Shown here piece after piece: positions 16,861 to 25,749 of a stretch of DNA of 64,000 bases (position 1 is its first letter; each line of letters begins with the position of its first letter). The position numbers and the translations under genes were made by a program. Location: the NCBI RefSeq assembly GCF_018343615.1, contig NZ_JAGYPI010000001.1:558001-622000 (forward strand), in the 5' to 3' direction. Source of the DNA: Bacillus sp. FJAT-49736 (GTDB lineage Bacteria; Bacillota; Bacilli; Bacillales; Bacillaceae_C). The notes beneath the pieces are model-generated. The model had not been told where the DNA came from. It searched no databases and saw only the letters and a program-made list of their open reading frames with translations.

Positions 16861-16890
16861 AAAAAGGCTGACTTTAACGTCAGCCTTTTT
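16861..16890. terminator. bidirectional terminator between ltaS and the YndM-type gene
   Basis: AAAAAGGCTGAC/GTCAGCCTTTTT (16861-16872, 16879-16890), 12 bp perfect stem with A and T flanks, serving two convergent genes. Confidence 0.9.
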
Positions 16891-17348
16891 TACTTAATCT
16901 CATCATTAGAAGTGTTTTTCTTAAGTTCAGGATGCAGTTCTTCTGAGGATTCCATTTGGAAACGTGTTCGGGAAGGACTGTAAAAATAGGTTTGTTTTTC
17001 ATGTATAAACGCTTTTAATAAATATATATGAAAAAAGTATTCAAACACGGTTATTGCAAGAGCCCCGATTAAAGAGCTGAAATATAGTAGAGTGTTATGA
17101 TAATTCAAGCTATATGCATTAAGACCCCATATAACAGAGAACGCTATGCCTAAATCAACGGCAGTTGCAACTACATTATTGGATTTGGGTAATACAATCA
17201 AGTCTCCAATAATATAGGATATCGCGCCGAGTACAATGGTTATTAATAATACTCTGCCGAAAGACATATTGTAGACAAGTCCCAGGATCACATATAATAT
17301 TGCAAAACTGGCGAGCCCCTTTATACCAACGGATACTAAACGTTTCAT
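16890..17348 (-). CDS. DUF2512 (YndM-type) membrane protein
   Basis: A 152-residue protein with four hydrophobic helices (residues ~8-30, 33-50, 63-80, 88-115) and a polar C-terminal tail ending ELKKNTSNDEIK. The pattern YIIGDLIVLPKSNNVVATAVDLGIA is typical of the DUF2512/YndM family, found in spore-forming bacilli; function unknown. The start at 17348 (MKRLV) is preferred to an ATG 12 codons upstream because GGGGTT lies 7-8 bases before it. Convergent with ltaS. Confidence 0.75.
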   Translation of the reverse strand: MKRLVSVGIKGLASFAILYVILGLVYNMSFGRVLLITIVLGAISYIIGDLIVLPKSNNVVATAVDLGIAFSVIWGLNAYSLNYHNTLLYFSSLIGALAITVFEYFFHIYLLKAFIHEKQTYFYSPSRTRFQMESSEELHPELKKNTSNDEIK

Positions 17349-17460
17349 TTCAAGTAACCCCTTTATAGTAAAGATGTAATCCAAGCTTACTAATAAGTTT
17401 TACTTTTCGTTTTAACAATATACATTTTGAATCGGAAATTATCTCTTCCGCAAAACGAAT

Positions 17461-17503
17461 GGGGTTGTCTCAGTAGGTGCCAGGCACCATTTGAGACAAC
17501 CCC
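17461..17503. terminator. long hairpin with GGTGCCAGGCACC core
   Basis: Outer arms GGGGTTGTCTCA/TGAGACAACCCC (17461-17472, 17492-17503) enclose the inner stem GGTGCC A GGCACC (17476-17488). It lies 8 bp from the stop of the leftward oxidoreductase gene. The inner core recurs at 33152-33164 and 61175-61206. Confidence 0.75.
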
Positions 17504-17510
17504 ATTATTT

Positions 17511-18494
17511 TTATTTTTCCGCTGCAAACAAAATGTTATTTTGCTTGCGGGCTTCTTCTGTAATTTCAAGTACTATGTAGCTTAAATTTTTAAGCCTTTC
17601 ATATTCTATCGTATTGTTTAAATGAATAATATCCACGAAATGATCTAATTCGTATACCATATCATTTTCTTCCTGCTGTACCGAAAAAACAACGGATGAT
17701 TTATCTTTATTTTCCCTCCATACCATATGGTTAAAGGTTGAAGCTTTATCCAAAATAATGGTACCTTCTTCCCCATGAATTTCACTTGCTAAATAAGAGT
17801 CTGAGATTTTCGAGCATATAATTGTACATATAAAATCTCCATATTTCAGAATTAGCGTTCCATTTCCATCGATTCCATTTCTCAATTTGACAGGATAATA
17901 ATGAATTTCAAAAGGTTTTCCAAATAATGCAACTGCGATAAAAAGCGGATACACCCCTAGATCTACTAATGCTCCACCTGAGAAGTTAGGAGAAAATACA
18001 TTTGGTTCATCTCCACTTAAAAAGGCATCATATTTGGAGGAATATTGTAAATAATTTAACGAGACACTCCTAATCTGACCGACTTTGTGTAATTGTTTAA
18101 CAAGTAAGTGAAAATTCGGTGTGTGGATATTTCTAATAGCTTCGAATAAAAATACATTGTTTTTTTGCGCACAACTATATGCGGTATTAAGCTCCTTGAT
18201 ATTAGAGAAAATAGGCTTTTCACAAATAACATGCTTTTTGGCTTGGAGGCATTTCATGGTTTGTTCAAAATGCAAGGAGTTGGGGGAGCTTACATATACA
18301 ATATCGATTTCTTTGTTCTTAAGCATTTCATCAAGATTGTTATATGTATGCACAGCATCATGCATACGTCCAAATTCTTGTGCCTTTTCCTCTGAGCGAG
18401 AATAAACAGAATGCAGAGTTAATTTCCCAGAATGAAAAGCCGCATCGATTAAGCGGGAAGTAATCCAACTTGTACCTATAGTTGCTAAGTTCAT
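17511..18494 (-). CDS. Gfo/Idh/MocA family oxidoreductase
   Basis: A 327-residue NAD(P)-dependent dehydrogenase. The Rossmann start is NLATIGTSWITSRLIDAA. The conserved cofactor/active-site segment HVICEKPIF (~92-100) carries the Glu-Lys-Pro triad. The C-terminal domain contains GGALVDLGVYP (~175) with the Asp/His region of the family. The opening resembles the YulF/IolU scyllo-inositol dehydrogenase group, but substrate cannot be fixed and no sugar operon is adjacent. AGGAG is 10 bases before the ATG. Confidence 0.82.
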   Translation of the reverse strand: MNLATIGTSWITSRLIDAAFHSGKLTLHSVYSRSEEKAQEFGRMHDAVHTYNNLDEMLKNKEIDIVYVSSPNSLHFEQTMKCLQAKKHVICEKPIFSNIKELNTAYSCAQKNNVFLFEAIRNIHTPNFHLLVKQLHKVGQIRSVSLNYLQYSSKYDAFLSGDEPNVFSPNFSGGALVDLGVYPLFIAVALFGKPFEIHYYPVKLRNGIDGNGTLILKYGDFICTIICSKISDSYLASEIHGEEGTIILDKASTFNHMVWRENKDKSSVVFSVQQEENDMVYELDHFVDIIHLNNTIEYERLKNLSYIVLEITEEARKQNNILFAAEK

Positions 18495-18588
18495 TAAAAA
18501 GTACAGCTCCTATCTATTAATAATGATAAGGGAATATTATATATATTACCTTAAATTTATATAGACGTCATTTTTAAAAAAAGGATCC

Positions 18589-19008
18589 TTATCTCGCTCT
18601 AACATTGACCCTCGGAGCTTGTACAATTGTGCTATCTTTTGATTCCTGTGCAGAGGAGCTTTCTTGCTTATTTTCCAAATTCCCTTCCTTCTGTAAATGC
18701 TCATAAAAGCTGCCTTCTCCATAAGTGGCGCCTATGTTTAATCTTCCCTTTAATTCTTTAATTCCTAATTGGCCAAAGTTGTTATTCAACTCCACCTTAT
18801 CGACGAAAATCCTTTCCACATTTAACCTTTCTACAACAATCGGAGGGTGAAGAAAATCATCCTTTTTCTGATCTTTGAGCTCCTTCACTAAATCTTCCAT
18901 TTCTTGGAATTTTTCTAATTTCTTTTCTAAAAGGGTGATTTTTTTCTTTAATTGCTTAAGTGTCGAATCATTTTTGATAAAAAAGTGGAATATTCGTTTT
19001 AAAGACAT
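18589..19008 (-). CDS. GerPC-like small spore-associated protein
   Basis: A 139-residue protein. The N-terminal half (residues ~15-50) is a charged coiled coil (TLKQLKKKITLLEKKLEKFQEMEDLVKEL). The middle has the strand-rich repeat VVERLNVERIFVDKVELNNNFGQLGIKELKGRLNIG (55-92), which resembles the C-terminal part of the germination protein GerPC. A Ser/Gln-rich tail follows. The call rests on this pattern and on the neighbours: an Hsp20 coat-type gene 50 bp upstream on the same strand and a GerPA-like gene diverging beyond it. If right, it acts in spore-coat permeability to germinants. Confidence 0.5.
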   Translation of the reverse strand: MSLKRIFHFFIKNDSTLKQLKKKITLLEKKLEKFQEMEDLVKELKDQKKDDFLHPPIVVERLNVERIFVDKVELNNNFGQLGIKELKGRLNIGATYGEGSFYEHLQKEGNLENKQESSSAQESKDSTIVQAPRVNVRAR

Positions 19009-19057
19009 ATTATCCCAACACCTTAATCTTTAGTTACGGAACGACCTTTATGCCCGC

Positions 19058-19543
19058 TTATTCAATATTAATGGGTTCTGCATTTCTTATCGTCCGTTCA
19101 AGGGTAATAATTAATAAACCGTTAAAATATTTCGCTTTAATTTTTGTGGAATCAATTGGTTCCATGAGCTTTATTGCTCTTTCAAACGGGCCGTATTTTC
19201 GTTCTAAAGAAATTGTTTCTGCATTTTGTATGATAGACTTTACTGTTCCTTTCAGAATAACGGTGTCATTCGTAACAGCTAGATGTAAATCTTCTTTAGC
19301 AACTCCCGGTAACGCAGCGATAATATAAAGGAAATGTTCGTCCGAGAGAATATCAACAAGTGGAAAGGAAGTTTTAGGTGCTACAGGTTGTTCCATAGTA
19401 AACGAGGGTGCCTGCTTATTTGCAGCAGTTTGCTGTCCAATCGGATTTGTAATATCTTTATCAAAAATAGATCCCCAAAAATCATTGCTTCCTTGTACCT
19501 GTTGAGCGAATTGTAACCATTGTCTGAGCTTTTCTACATCCAC
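19058..19543 (-). CDS. Hsp20/alpha-crystallin family protein (CotM/CotP/GerT-type)
   Basis: A 161-residue protein. Residues 1-55 are a Gln-rich leader (QWLQFAQQVQGSNDFWGSIF). Residues ~60-155 form the alpha-crystallin domain (PLVDILSDEHFLYIIAALPGVAKEDLHLAVTNDTVILKG), ending in NGLLIITLER. Small Hsp20-like proteins with poor chaperone tails are common as spore coat or germination proteins in bacilli (CotM, CotP, GerT). Placement beside GerP-like genes favours a spore role over cytosolic heat protection. Start GTG at 19543 with GGAGGTG 6-7 bases upstream. Confidence 0.7.
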   Translation of the reverse strand: MDVEKLRQWLQFAQQVQGSNDFWGSIFDKDITNPIGQQTAANKQAPSFTMEQPVAPKTSFPLVDILSDEHFLYIIAALPGVAKEDLHLAVTNDTVILKGTVKSIIQNAETISLERKYGPFERAIKLMEPIDSTKIKAKYFNGLLIITLERTIRNAEPINIE

Positions 19544-19681
19544 TACCGGACACCTCCGTTTCTAACAATTTCACCCGTTCCTTTACCATAATATATGCCT
19601 TGGAGGTATTCAGAGCGCACAATTTTCATAAATAACCTCAGTATTTCATATACTTAGACAGAAGATGAGGAGGGATACAAA

Positions 19682-19927
19682 TTGGCTACACCTTCTATTA
19701 ACATTAATATTTTTATTTTGAAAATTAATTCCTTTGAAAATTGCTCAGCTGTAAATATCGGACAAAACTTGTTAGCTGATTGGCATAATTCAGATAAAAA
19801 AAATCAGGGATTCGGTCAATTAATGGGGGATGATTCACCGATAGTGGGAACAAGAAGCTTGGTCGATGACAGGGATCAAATCGATGCACCTTCGTCTTTT
19901 GAATCCGTACCATTTAAATTAGATTAA
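19682..19927 (+). CDS. GerPA/GerPF-family small spore protein
   Basis: An 81-residue protein. The pattern NIFILKINSFENCSAVNIGQNL (residues ~8-30) follows the GerPA/GerPF family's K-I-N-S-...-V-N-x-G-D motif, with an extra C-terminal stretch (DDSPIVGTRSLVDDRDQIDAP). GerP proteins help germinants reach their receptors through the coat. TTG start with GAGGAGGG 7 bases upstream. Diverges from the Hsp20 and GerPC-like pair, so the three are likely expressed together late in sporulation. Confidence 0.6.
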   Translation: MATPSININIFILKINSFENCSAVNIGQNLLADWHNSDKKNQGFGQLMGDDSPIVGTRSLVDDRDQIDAPSSFESVPFKLD

Positions 19928-19992
19928 GGATTCTCATGCCAAATATGAATACTTTTTGAATATTATTTATAAAAGAAGATAGTGTAAGAAAA

Positions 19993-20016
19993 GAGGACTG
20001 ACAATGGTCAGTCCTC
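19993..20016. terminator. bidirectional hairpin terminator
   Basis: GAGGACTGAC/GTCAGTCCTC (19993-20002, 20007-20016), loop AATG. It contains the TGA of the leftward 52-residue gene and follows the GerPA-like gene by 65 bp. T-tracts are weak. Confidence 0.6.
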
Positions 20017-20166
20017 ACTTGGATCCACTTCATCCCAGGAAAGCGTGGTTACACTAGTATACTCACCTTCTTCGATTTCTTCATTCGAAGCATCACGGTT
20101 AAGTTCCTCCGCATCATTCATTCCTGGGGCAATGGATGGTTCTTCTTCGTATTTTTTCTTAAGCAT
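20008..20166 (-). CDS. small acidic protein, 52 residues
   Basis: Starts MLKKKYEEEPSIAPGM and continues with an acidic body (DAEELNRDASNEEIEEGEYTSVTTLSWDEVDPSED). It has 17 Asp/Glu in 52 residues and no hydrophobic segment. The ribosome site AGGAGGTG is strong but 12 bases from the ATG, which is long; no better in-frame start was seen. The E-x-G-E-Y-T-x-V-T ending looks like a conserved small-protein motif but I cannot name a family. Upstream lies the OsmC gene on the same strand, 76 bp away. Confidence 0.55.
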   Translation of the reverse strand: MLKKKYEEEPSIAPGMNDAEELNRDASNEEIEEGEYTSVTTLSWDEVDPSED

Positions 20167-20242
20167 AATGAATAAACGCACCTCCTATTATTATAGTGGT
20201 AGTTTACCCATCATTTATAATTTAATAAGACCAAATAAAGCC

Positions 20243-20689
20243 TTACTTTTCTATTTCAATGATTGGTTCCAAGCCAATTTCTACATTACCTTCGATCGCT
20301 CTTGAAATCATACAGCTTTTTTCCGCTCTTTCCGCTAATTTTTCCACATTTTGTGCCTGTTCAGCATTTTCTATTTTTAAAATAACATGTGGACGATGAA
20401 TTATCTTTTTATATGTAATAACGCCTTTTTCTACCTCAACAATACCTTCTGATTCCATTGTAAGACTACTTACCTCAATGGACCTTCTTTCCAACATAGC
20501 TGCCAACGTAATAATATAGCATGTGGCTGCAGCTCCAAGAAGCATTTCATCCGGATTTGTTCCGACACCAGGGCCATCCATTTCTGGAGGAATAGAAATC
20601 TTGGTTTTTAAATTTCCGCATTCCAATTCTCCAACACTATTCCTGCCACCCGGCCAATCTGCTTTTAAATGGAAATGATGTTCTGCCAT
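20243..20689 (-). CDS. OsmC/Ohr family peroxiredoxin-like protein (YmaD-type)
   Basis: A 148-residue OsmC-fold protein that reduces organic hydroperoxides in characterised members. Both redox cysteines are present: Cys57 in LGAAATCYII and Cys126 in EKSCMISRA. The leader LKADWPGGRNSVGELECG resembles the B. subtilis YmaD subgroup more than Ohr. The start lies 7-8 bases after AAAGGAG on the minus strand. Monocistronic. Confidence 0.85.
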   Translation of the reverse strand: MAEHHFHLKADWPGGRNSVGELECGNLKTKISIPPEMDGPGVGTNPDEMLLGAAATCYIITLAAMLERRSIEVSSLTMESEGIVEVEKGVITYKKIIHRPHVILKIENAEQAQNVEKLAERAEKSCMISRAIEGNVEIGLEPIIEIEK

Positions 20690-20856
20690 AATCCTTCACT
20701 CCTTTTCTTTCCATTATATAATAGTATTAAAAATAGCAGTATATATAAGCTTTTAACTGTATTATTTCGGAATTTTCTAATATAATAATGTCATACGGTT
20801 ATCCTCATTAAAAATGGGGAAACTGACTGTTTTTTATGCAGTAAAAGGAGAGATAT

Positions 20857-21915
20857 ATGATGATTACATACGGTAATGCAAGAGAGACAATGCAGTTAAT
20901 AAAAGAGCTTGTTTCTATTCCAAGTCCATCAGGGAATACGAAGCGTGTCATTGATTTTTGCGAGAACTATTTAAAGGAATCGAAGGTTGAAATGACAAGA
21001 AATCGGAAAGGCGGTCTTTTGATTACGATTCCGGGAAAAGATAATCAGAAGCATAGAATGCTTACAGCGCATGTTGACACTCTTGGTGCAATGGTAAAAG
21101 AGGTAAAAGCGAATGGAAGATTAAAGCTTACAATGATTGGCGGCTTTCGCTGGAATTCCGTGGAAGGCGAATATTGTGAAATAGAAACCTCAGCAGGGGA
21201 TATATATACAGGAACTATTCTAATGCACCAGCAATCCGTACATGTCTATAAGGATGCGGGAAAAGCGGAAAGAAATGAAGAAAATATAGAAGTGCGTATT
21301 GATGAGAAAGTAATGAATGAACAAGAGGTACGTGCTCTGGGTATTGAAGAAGGAGATTTTGTATCTTTTAATCCACGAGTGGAAATTACGGATAGTGGAT
21401 ATATAAAGTCAAGACATTTAGACGATAAGGCGAGTACTGCCATCTTACTTCGTTTAATCCAATATATTCAAGAAAATAAATTGGAACTCCCTTACACAAC
21501 TCACTTCCTTATTTCAAATAATGAGGAAATTGGGTATGGAGGAAACTCTAATATTACGCCCGAGACATTAGAATATCTAGCAGTAGATATGGGTGCTCTT
21601 GGAGACGGACAGACCTCCGATGAATATACAGTTTCAATTTGTGCAAAGGATTCAAGTGGCCCTTATCACTATGGTTTAAGAAAGCATTTGGTGAATCTGG
21701 CAAAAGCAAATGATATTGAATACAAGGTGGATATTTATCCTTTCTATGGTTCTGATGCTTCAGCAGCCATTCGTGCTGGTCATGATATTGTTCATGGATT
21801 AGTTGGACCGGGAATCGAGTCATCTCATGCATTTGAAAGAACACATGAGACCTCTATCGCAAATACGGAAAAATTATTATTTGCTTATGTGAATTCAGAA
21901 ATGGTATCCATATAA
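20857..21915 (+). CDS. M42 family metallo-aminopeptidase
   Basis: A 352-residue cytosolic peptidase of the glutamyl aminopeptidase/PepA-like M42 family. Metal ligands are readable: AHVDTLG (His-x-Asp, ~72), HLDDKASTA (Asp ~191), NEEIGYGG (Glu pair ~224), the VDMGALGD region (~246) and SSHAFERTHE (His ~330). B. subtilis relatives are YsdC, YtoP and YhfE. Two ATG codons lie in tandem at 20857 and 20860 after GGAGAG; either may be used. Ended by the hairpin at 21933. Confidence 0.88.
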   Translation: MMITYGNARETMQLIKELVSIPSPSGNTKRVIDFCENYLKESKVEMTRNRKGGLLITIPGKDNQKHRMLTAHVDTLGAMVKEVKANGRLKLTMIGGFRWNSVEGEYCEIETSAGDIYTGTILMHQQSVHVYKDAGKAERNEENIEVRIDEKVMNEQEVRALGIEEGDFVSFNPRVEITDSGYIKSRHLDDKASTAILLRLIQYIQENKLELPYTTHFLISNNEEIGYGGNSNITPETLEYLAVDMGALGDGQTSDEYTVSICAKDSSGPYHYGLRKHLVNLAKANDIEYKVDIYPFYGSDASAAIRAGHDIVHGLVGPGIESSHAFERTHETSIANTEKLLFAYVNSEMVSI

Positions 21916-21932
21916 TCTTAAAAATCTTTAGA

Positions 21933-21969
21933 AGGTGTCCCTAATTTACAACTCTAGGGACACCTCTTT
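21933..21969 (+). terminator. terminator of the M42 peptidase gene
   Basis: AGGTGTCCCT/AGGGACACCT (21933-21942, 21956-21965) followed by CTTTC. The T-tract is short, so termination may be partial, allowing read-through to the GTG-start gene at 21987. Confidence 0.7.
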
Positions 21970-21986
21970 CAATTGGGGATGAGAAA

Positions 21987-22484
21987 GTGATAGGGATATC
22001 CGATTTTTTAGAAAAATGCAATGCTACTCTGGAACATTATAAGGAATCAAATTTAATAGAATTATTAACTCTCAAACTCTTGTCGGACCAATTTGAAAAG
22101 GAAAGAGTAGAAATACGCAATGATTTTTTAGTAAGGGGAATTTGTGTAAAAGAAGTTGATGAATTAATTGAAGAGCCATCTTATTATAAGATGGCATATA
22201 TTCCAAACACGGCAAGATGGAATACTCTAATAATGGAGAAGGGCCAACTATCCCACCGGTTTCATCAAGCATTCCAAACGCTGGTTCCTTCTTATATAGA
22301 ATGGGACATGGATGATTTTTCGCTTGCTAAAATCATAAACATTCTGGATTTTTATCCTTGGACAGATAAAACTCAAATGGAAAAAGAATCAGAAATACAA
22401 CAATTAGAATATTGGATAAAAGAAAAAGACATCAGCATTCAGGAATTACCGATTTTCCATTATTATTCAAAATTTCTACTTTAA
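21987..22484 (+). CDS. hypothetical protein, 165 residues
   Basis: Starts at GTG after GGGGATGA. The protein is soluble, rich in Glu, Leu and Trp, and probably mostly helical (SDFLEKCNATLEHYKESNLIELLTLKLLSDQFEKE). It has no signal peptide or membrane segment and no motif that I recognise. It lies between the M42 peptidase and the DmpA-family peptidase on the same strand, so the three may be partly cotranscribed. Confidence 0.55.
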   Translation: MIGISDFLEKCNATLEHYKESNLIELLTLKLLSDQFEKERVEIRNDFLVRGICVKEVDELIEEPSYYKMAYIPNTARWNTLIMEKGQLSHRFHQAFQTLVPSYIEWDMDDFSLAKIINILDFYPWTDKTQMEKESEIQQLEYWIKEKDISIQELPIFHYYSKFLL

Positions 22485-22528
22485 ATATTACCAGCATTTT
22501 AGGTATGAATTAATATGGAGGGAGCAAA

Positions 22529-23575
22529 ATGAAGGCTAGAGAAGCAGGGATTAAAATTGGTACATTACAAACAGGAACAAAGAATTGTATAACTGATGTG
22601 GAAGGGGTTCGCGTTGGACACATAACATTAAGGGAAGATATAAGCTTTGAAGAATGCATACGCACTGGTGTAACAGTAATCTTACCACATAGCGGGAATT
22701 TGTTTAAAGAAAAGGTTTCGGCTGCTTGCTATGTTGCGAATGGATTTGGAAAGACAACCGGTCTCGTCCAAGTGGAGGAACTGGGACTGATTGAATCCCC
22801 CATCGTATTAACAAATACATTTTGTGTGGGTAATGCTTGGAATGGTTCCCTGCAATATATGCTACATGAGAATCCAGAAATCGGTGATTCAACTAGCTCC
22901 ATTAATATTGTAGTTGGGGAATGTAATGATAGTTATTTGAATTCCGCACGTATGCTCGCTGTGACCCCCAATCAAGTGATGGAAGCAATTAAAACTGCTT
23001 CAAACCACCAAGTCGCGGAAGGTGCAGTAGGTGCCGGGGCAGGAACCATGTGTTTTGGTTACAAAGGTGGTATTGGCTGCGCATCCCGACTCATTCCATT
23101 TTCTGATCAGAAGTCTTATACAGTAGGTGTTCTTGTCCAAAGTAATTTTGGTAAGAAAGATGAATTTTATTTTGATATAATCAAACAGGATGACAATATG
23201 GAACGTCCGGATGGATCCATCATGATGATTCTTGCGACAGATGCCCCCCTCTCAGATCGACAATTAAAACGTTTGTCCAAAAGATGTACAATTGGATTAG
23301 GAAGAATCGGCAGCTATATGCATCATGGCAGTGGTGATATTGTAATAGCATTTTCCAATGCCAATAAATATCCACATAATAACGTTGAGGAGAAAGAGCA
23401 CTCCTCTGTATTAAGAGATGATCATTCCGTGATGAATATACTTTTTCAAGCAGCGGCAGAAGCTACAGAAGAAGCCATCTTAAATTCATTGCTGCAGGCT
23501 GAAACGACAACAGGAAGAAAGGGAAGGGTTGCAGAAAAACTGCCTTCTGTAATAATAGACGCGTTAAAAAAATAG
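22529..23575 (+). CDS. P1 family peptidase (DmpA/BapA-type Ntn hydrolase)
   Basis: A 348-residue member of the S58 family, whose precursors cut themselves into alpha and beta chains and act as N-terminal-residue aminopeptidases, often on D-residues or beta-peptides. Visible family segments are NCITDVEGVRVGH, RTGVTVILPH, the VANGFGK region, ECND (~131) and GAGTMCFGYKGGIGCASR (~168-185), where self-cleavage takes place. Relatives usually have Thr or Ser at the Cys of GGIGCASR. GGAGGG precedes the ATG. It is followed 22 bp later by a small unknown gene with its own strong ribosome site. Confidence 0.82.
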   Translation: MKAREAGIKIGTLQTGTKNCITDVEGVRVGHITLREDISFEECIRTGVTVILPHSGNLFKEKVSAACYVANGFGKTTGLVQVEELGLIESPIVLTNTFCVGNAWNGSLQYMLHENPEIGDSTSSINIVVGECNDSYLNSARMLAVTPNQVMEAIKTASNHQVAEGAVGAGAGTMCFGYKGGIGCASRLIPFSDQKSYTVGVLVQSNFGKKDEFYFDIIKQDDNMERPDGSIMMILATDAPLSDRQLKRLSKRCTIGLGRIGSYMHHGSGDIVIAFSNANKYPHNNVEEKEHSSVLRDDHSVMNILFQAAAEATEEAILNSLLQAETTTGRKGRVAEKLPSVIIDALKK

Positions 23576-23597
23576 ACGGGTCATGGAGGTGAATAGG

Positions 23598-23837
23598 ATG
23601 AAAATTAGAAAAACAGCTATTGTAAATCAGCAGGATAATATTTTTATATATGAAAATAAGAAAGATGATTATTTTGTCGTAGCCGTTCCGAGTATTGAGT
23701 GGTCAACGTATTTTACATATGATGATGAAAGACATATGCTTTTATCACGATGGGAAAATAGCTTGAAAGAGAAAATAAATGAAGTGCAGGCAAAAGAACT
23801 TTCATTAAAAATATTTGGGTGGACAAGGGAAATGTAA
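23598..23837 (+). CDS. hypothetical protein, 79 residues
   Basis: Starts MKIRKTAIVNQQDNIF at 23598, five codons into a longer frame, because GGAGGTGA lies 5 bases before it. A small soluble protein with many aromatic residues (YFVVAVPSIEWSTYFTYDDERHMLLSRWENS), ending SLKIFGWTREM. It looks like a compact beta-strand/helix domain. Not recognised. Possibly cotranscribed with the DmpA-family gene. Confidence 0.6.
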   Translation: MKIRKTAIVNQQDNIFIYENKKDDYFVVAVPSIEWSTYFTYDDERHMLLSRWENSLKEKINEVQAKELSLKIFGWTREM

Positions 23838-23904
23838 TAAAAGATAATGGTAGTTATGGACAATTGTATTTTTTTCGAATCAAGGTATGAAAGGAACTTA
23901 CACC

Positions 23905-25473
23905 ATGAATTTAAAAGATGAGGTTTTATCACGTAGAACCTTCGCTATAATTTCGCATCCGGATGCGGGGAAAACAACATTAACAGAGCAATTACTATTG
24001 TTTGGTGGTGCAATCCGCGCGGCTGGAACAGTAAAAGGGAAGAAATCAGGGAAGTTTGCTACATCCGACTGGATGGAAATCGAAAAACAAAGAGGGATTT
24101 CAGTTACATCCTCGGTTATGCAATTTGAGTACGACGGATATCGCGTCAATATCTTGGATACACCTGGACATCAGGATTTTAGTGAGGATACTTATAGAAC
24201 ATTAATGGCTGTAGATAGTGCTGTAATGATTATAGATTCTGCAAAGGGAATTGAGGATCAAACGATTAAATTGTTTAAAGTATGCCGTATGAGGGGTATA
24301 CCAATATTCACTTTTATTAATAAGCTTGACCGGCAAGGGAAGAGTCCATTAGAGCTTCTGGCTGAGCTAGAAGAGGTATTGGAAATCGAGTCGTACCCAA
24401 TGAATTGGCCAATTGGGATGGGGAAGGAGTTCCTCGGAATTTATGATCGTCACTATAATCGAATCGAACAATTTCGTGTAGAAGATAGTGAAAGATTTAT
24501 TCCGCTTAACGAAGACGGAGAAATAAGCGATGATTCCGTAAAGATGAAACAGTCAGGTCTGTATGAACAAGCACTGGAGGAGATCCTGCTATTAAATGAA
24601 GCAGGGAATGAATTTTCCCATGAGAGAATTGCAGATGGAACATTAACACCAGTCTTCTTTGGTAGTGCTTTAACCAACTTTGGGGTTCAAACCTTTTTAG
24701 AAACCTATTTGCAGTTTGCACCACCACCGCAACCTCGTAATTCAAACGAAGGACTTATTGATCCTACATCGAAAGAATTTTCAGGGTTTATCTTTAAAAT
24801 CCAAGCAAATATGAACCCTGCACATCGTGATCGAATTGCCTTTTTACGTATATGCTCTGGGGAATTTGAACGGGGAATGAATGTTACTTTATCGAGAACT
24901 GGAAAACCTATTAAGCTTTCTCAATCCACTCAATTTTTAGCGGATGACAGAAGTACAGTAAACAATGCTGTAAGTGGAGATATAATTGGTATTTATGATA
25001 CAGGAACCTATCAGATAGGAGATACCTTATCAGCTGGAAAGGGTAAGCTCCAATATGAGAAGCTGCCGCAATTTACTCCTGAATTATTCGTTAAGGTTTC
25101 AGCGAAAAATGTGATGAAGCAGAAGCATTTTCATAAAGGTGTGCTACAGCTAGTCCAAGAGGGAGCTATTCAATTGTATAAGACATACCGAATGGAAGAT
25201 TATATTTTGGGAGCGGTTGGTCAATTGCAATTCGAGGTATTTGAGCATCGCATGAAAAATGAATATAATTCTGATGTTATTATGGAGTCCATCGGTTCCA
25301 AAATACCGCGTTGGATCGATGAAGCTCAAGTAGACGAATCGCTCTCCAGTTCACGAAGCATGCTTGTTAAAGACCGATTTGATAAACCACTATTTTTATT
25401 TGAAAATGATTTTGCTTTAAGATGGTTTCAGGATAAGCATCCTGAGATTAAGCTAAGTAATCCAATGGAATAA
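23905..25473 (+). CDS. prfC: peptide chain release factor 3 (translational GTPase)
   Basis: A 522-residue GTPase that removes RF1/RF2 from the ribosome after termination. GTP-binding motifs: [13 protein letters not shown] (G1, ~20), QRGISVTSS (G2), DTPGHQDF (G3, ~85) and NKLDR (G4, ~140). The [12 protein letters not shown] segment and the C-terminal [17 protein letters not shown] identify RF3 rather than EF-G or LepA. The start at 23905 is favoured over an ATG six codons upstream, since AAAGGA lies 9 bases before it. The gene has its own terminator at 25483. Confidence 0.93.
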   Translation: MNLKDEVLSRRTFAIISHPDAGKTTLTEQLLLFGGAIRAAGTVKGKKSGKFATSDWMEIEKQRGISVTSSVMQFEYDGYRVNILDTPGHQDFSEDTYRTLMAVDSAVMIIDSAKGIEDQTIKLFKVCRMRGIPIFTFINKLDRQGKSPLELLAELEEVLEIESYPMNWPIGMGKEFLGIYDRHYNRIEQFRVEDSERFIPLNEDGEISDDSVKMKQSGLYEQALEEILLLNEAGNEFSHERIADGTLTPVFFGSALTNFGVQTFLETYLQFAPPPQPRNSNEGLIDPTSKEFSGFIFKIQANMNPAHRDRIAFLRICSGEFERGMNVTLSRTGKPIKLSQSTQFLADDRSTVNNAVSGDIIGIYDTGTYQIGDTLSAGKGKLQYEKLPQFTPELFVKVSAKNVMKQKHFHKGVLQLVQEGAIQLYKTYRMEDYILGAVGQLQFEVFEHRMKNEYNSDVIMESIGSKIPRWIDEAQVDESLSSSRSMLVKDRFDKPLFLFENDFALRWFQDKHPEIKLSNPME

Positions 25474-25482
25474 TAACTTCGA

Positions 25483-25517
25483 TAAACAGGTAAATACATT
25501 GCCTGTTTATTTTTTTT
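25483..25517 (+). terminator. prfC terminator
   Basis: TAAACAGG/CCTGTTTA (25483-25490, 25502-25509) followed by T7. Confidence 0.85.
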
Positions 25518-25596
25518 AAATGGAGAAAGAAGCATAAACTCCTGTTGGTATGGGCAAATTATGGATGATTAGTTCAATGTTGCGGAGGAAAAATAT

Positions 25597-25746
25597 ATGA
25601 GCTCAAAAGATGGAATTCCATTTGATTTTGCGGATTTTTGGATTTCTTATTTAAATGGACCAGAGGACCTTTATGATGATCTTAATGAAATGGACGAATA
25701 TCCTATATCAAATGATAATGAACAAACAACTACATATAAAGGTTAA
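25597..25746 (+). CDS. small acidic protein, 49 residues
   Basis: Reads MSSKDGIPFDFADFWISYLNG, then an acidic run (PEDLYDDLNEMDEYPISNDNEQTTTYKG). GCGGAGG lies 8-9 bases before the ATG. No membrane segment, and no family recognised. It ends 3 bp before the start of a membrane protein gene that lacks a good ribosome site, so the pair is probably translationally coupled and may work together. Confidence 0.55.
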   Translation: MSSKDGIPFDFADFWISYLNGPEDLYDDLNEMDEYPISNDNEQTTTYKG

Positions 25747-25749
25747 GAA

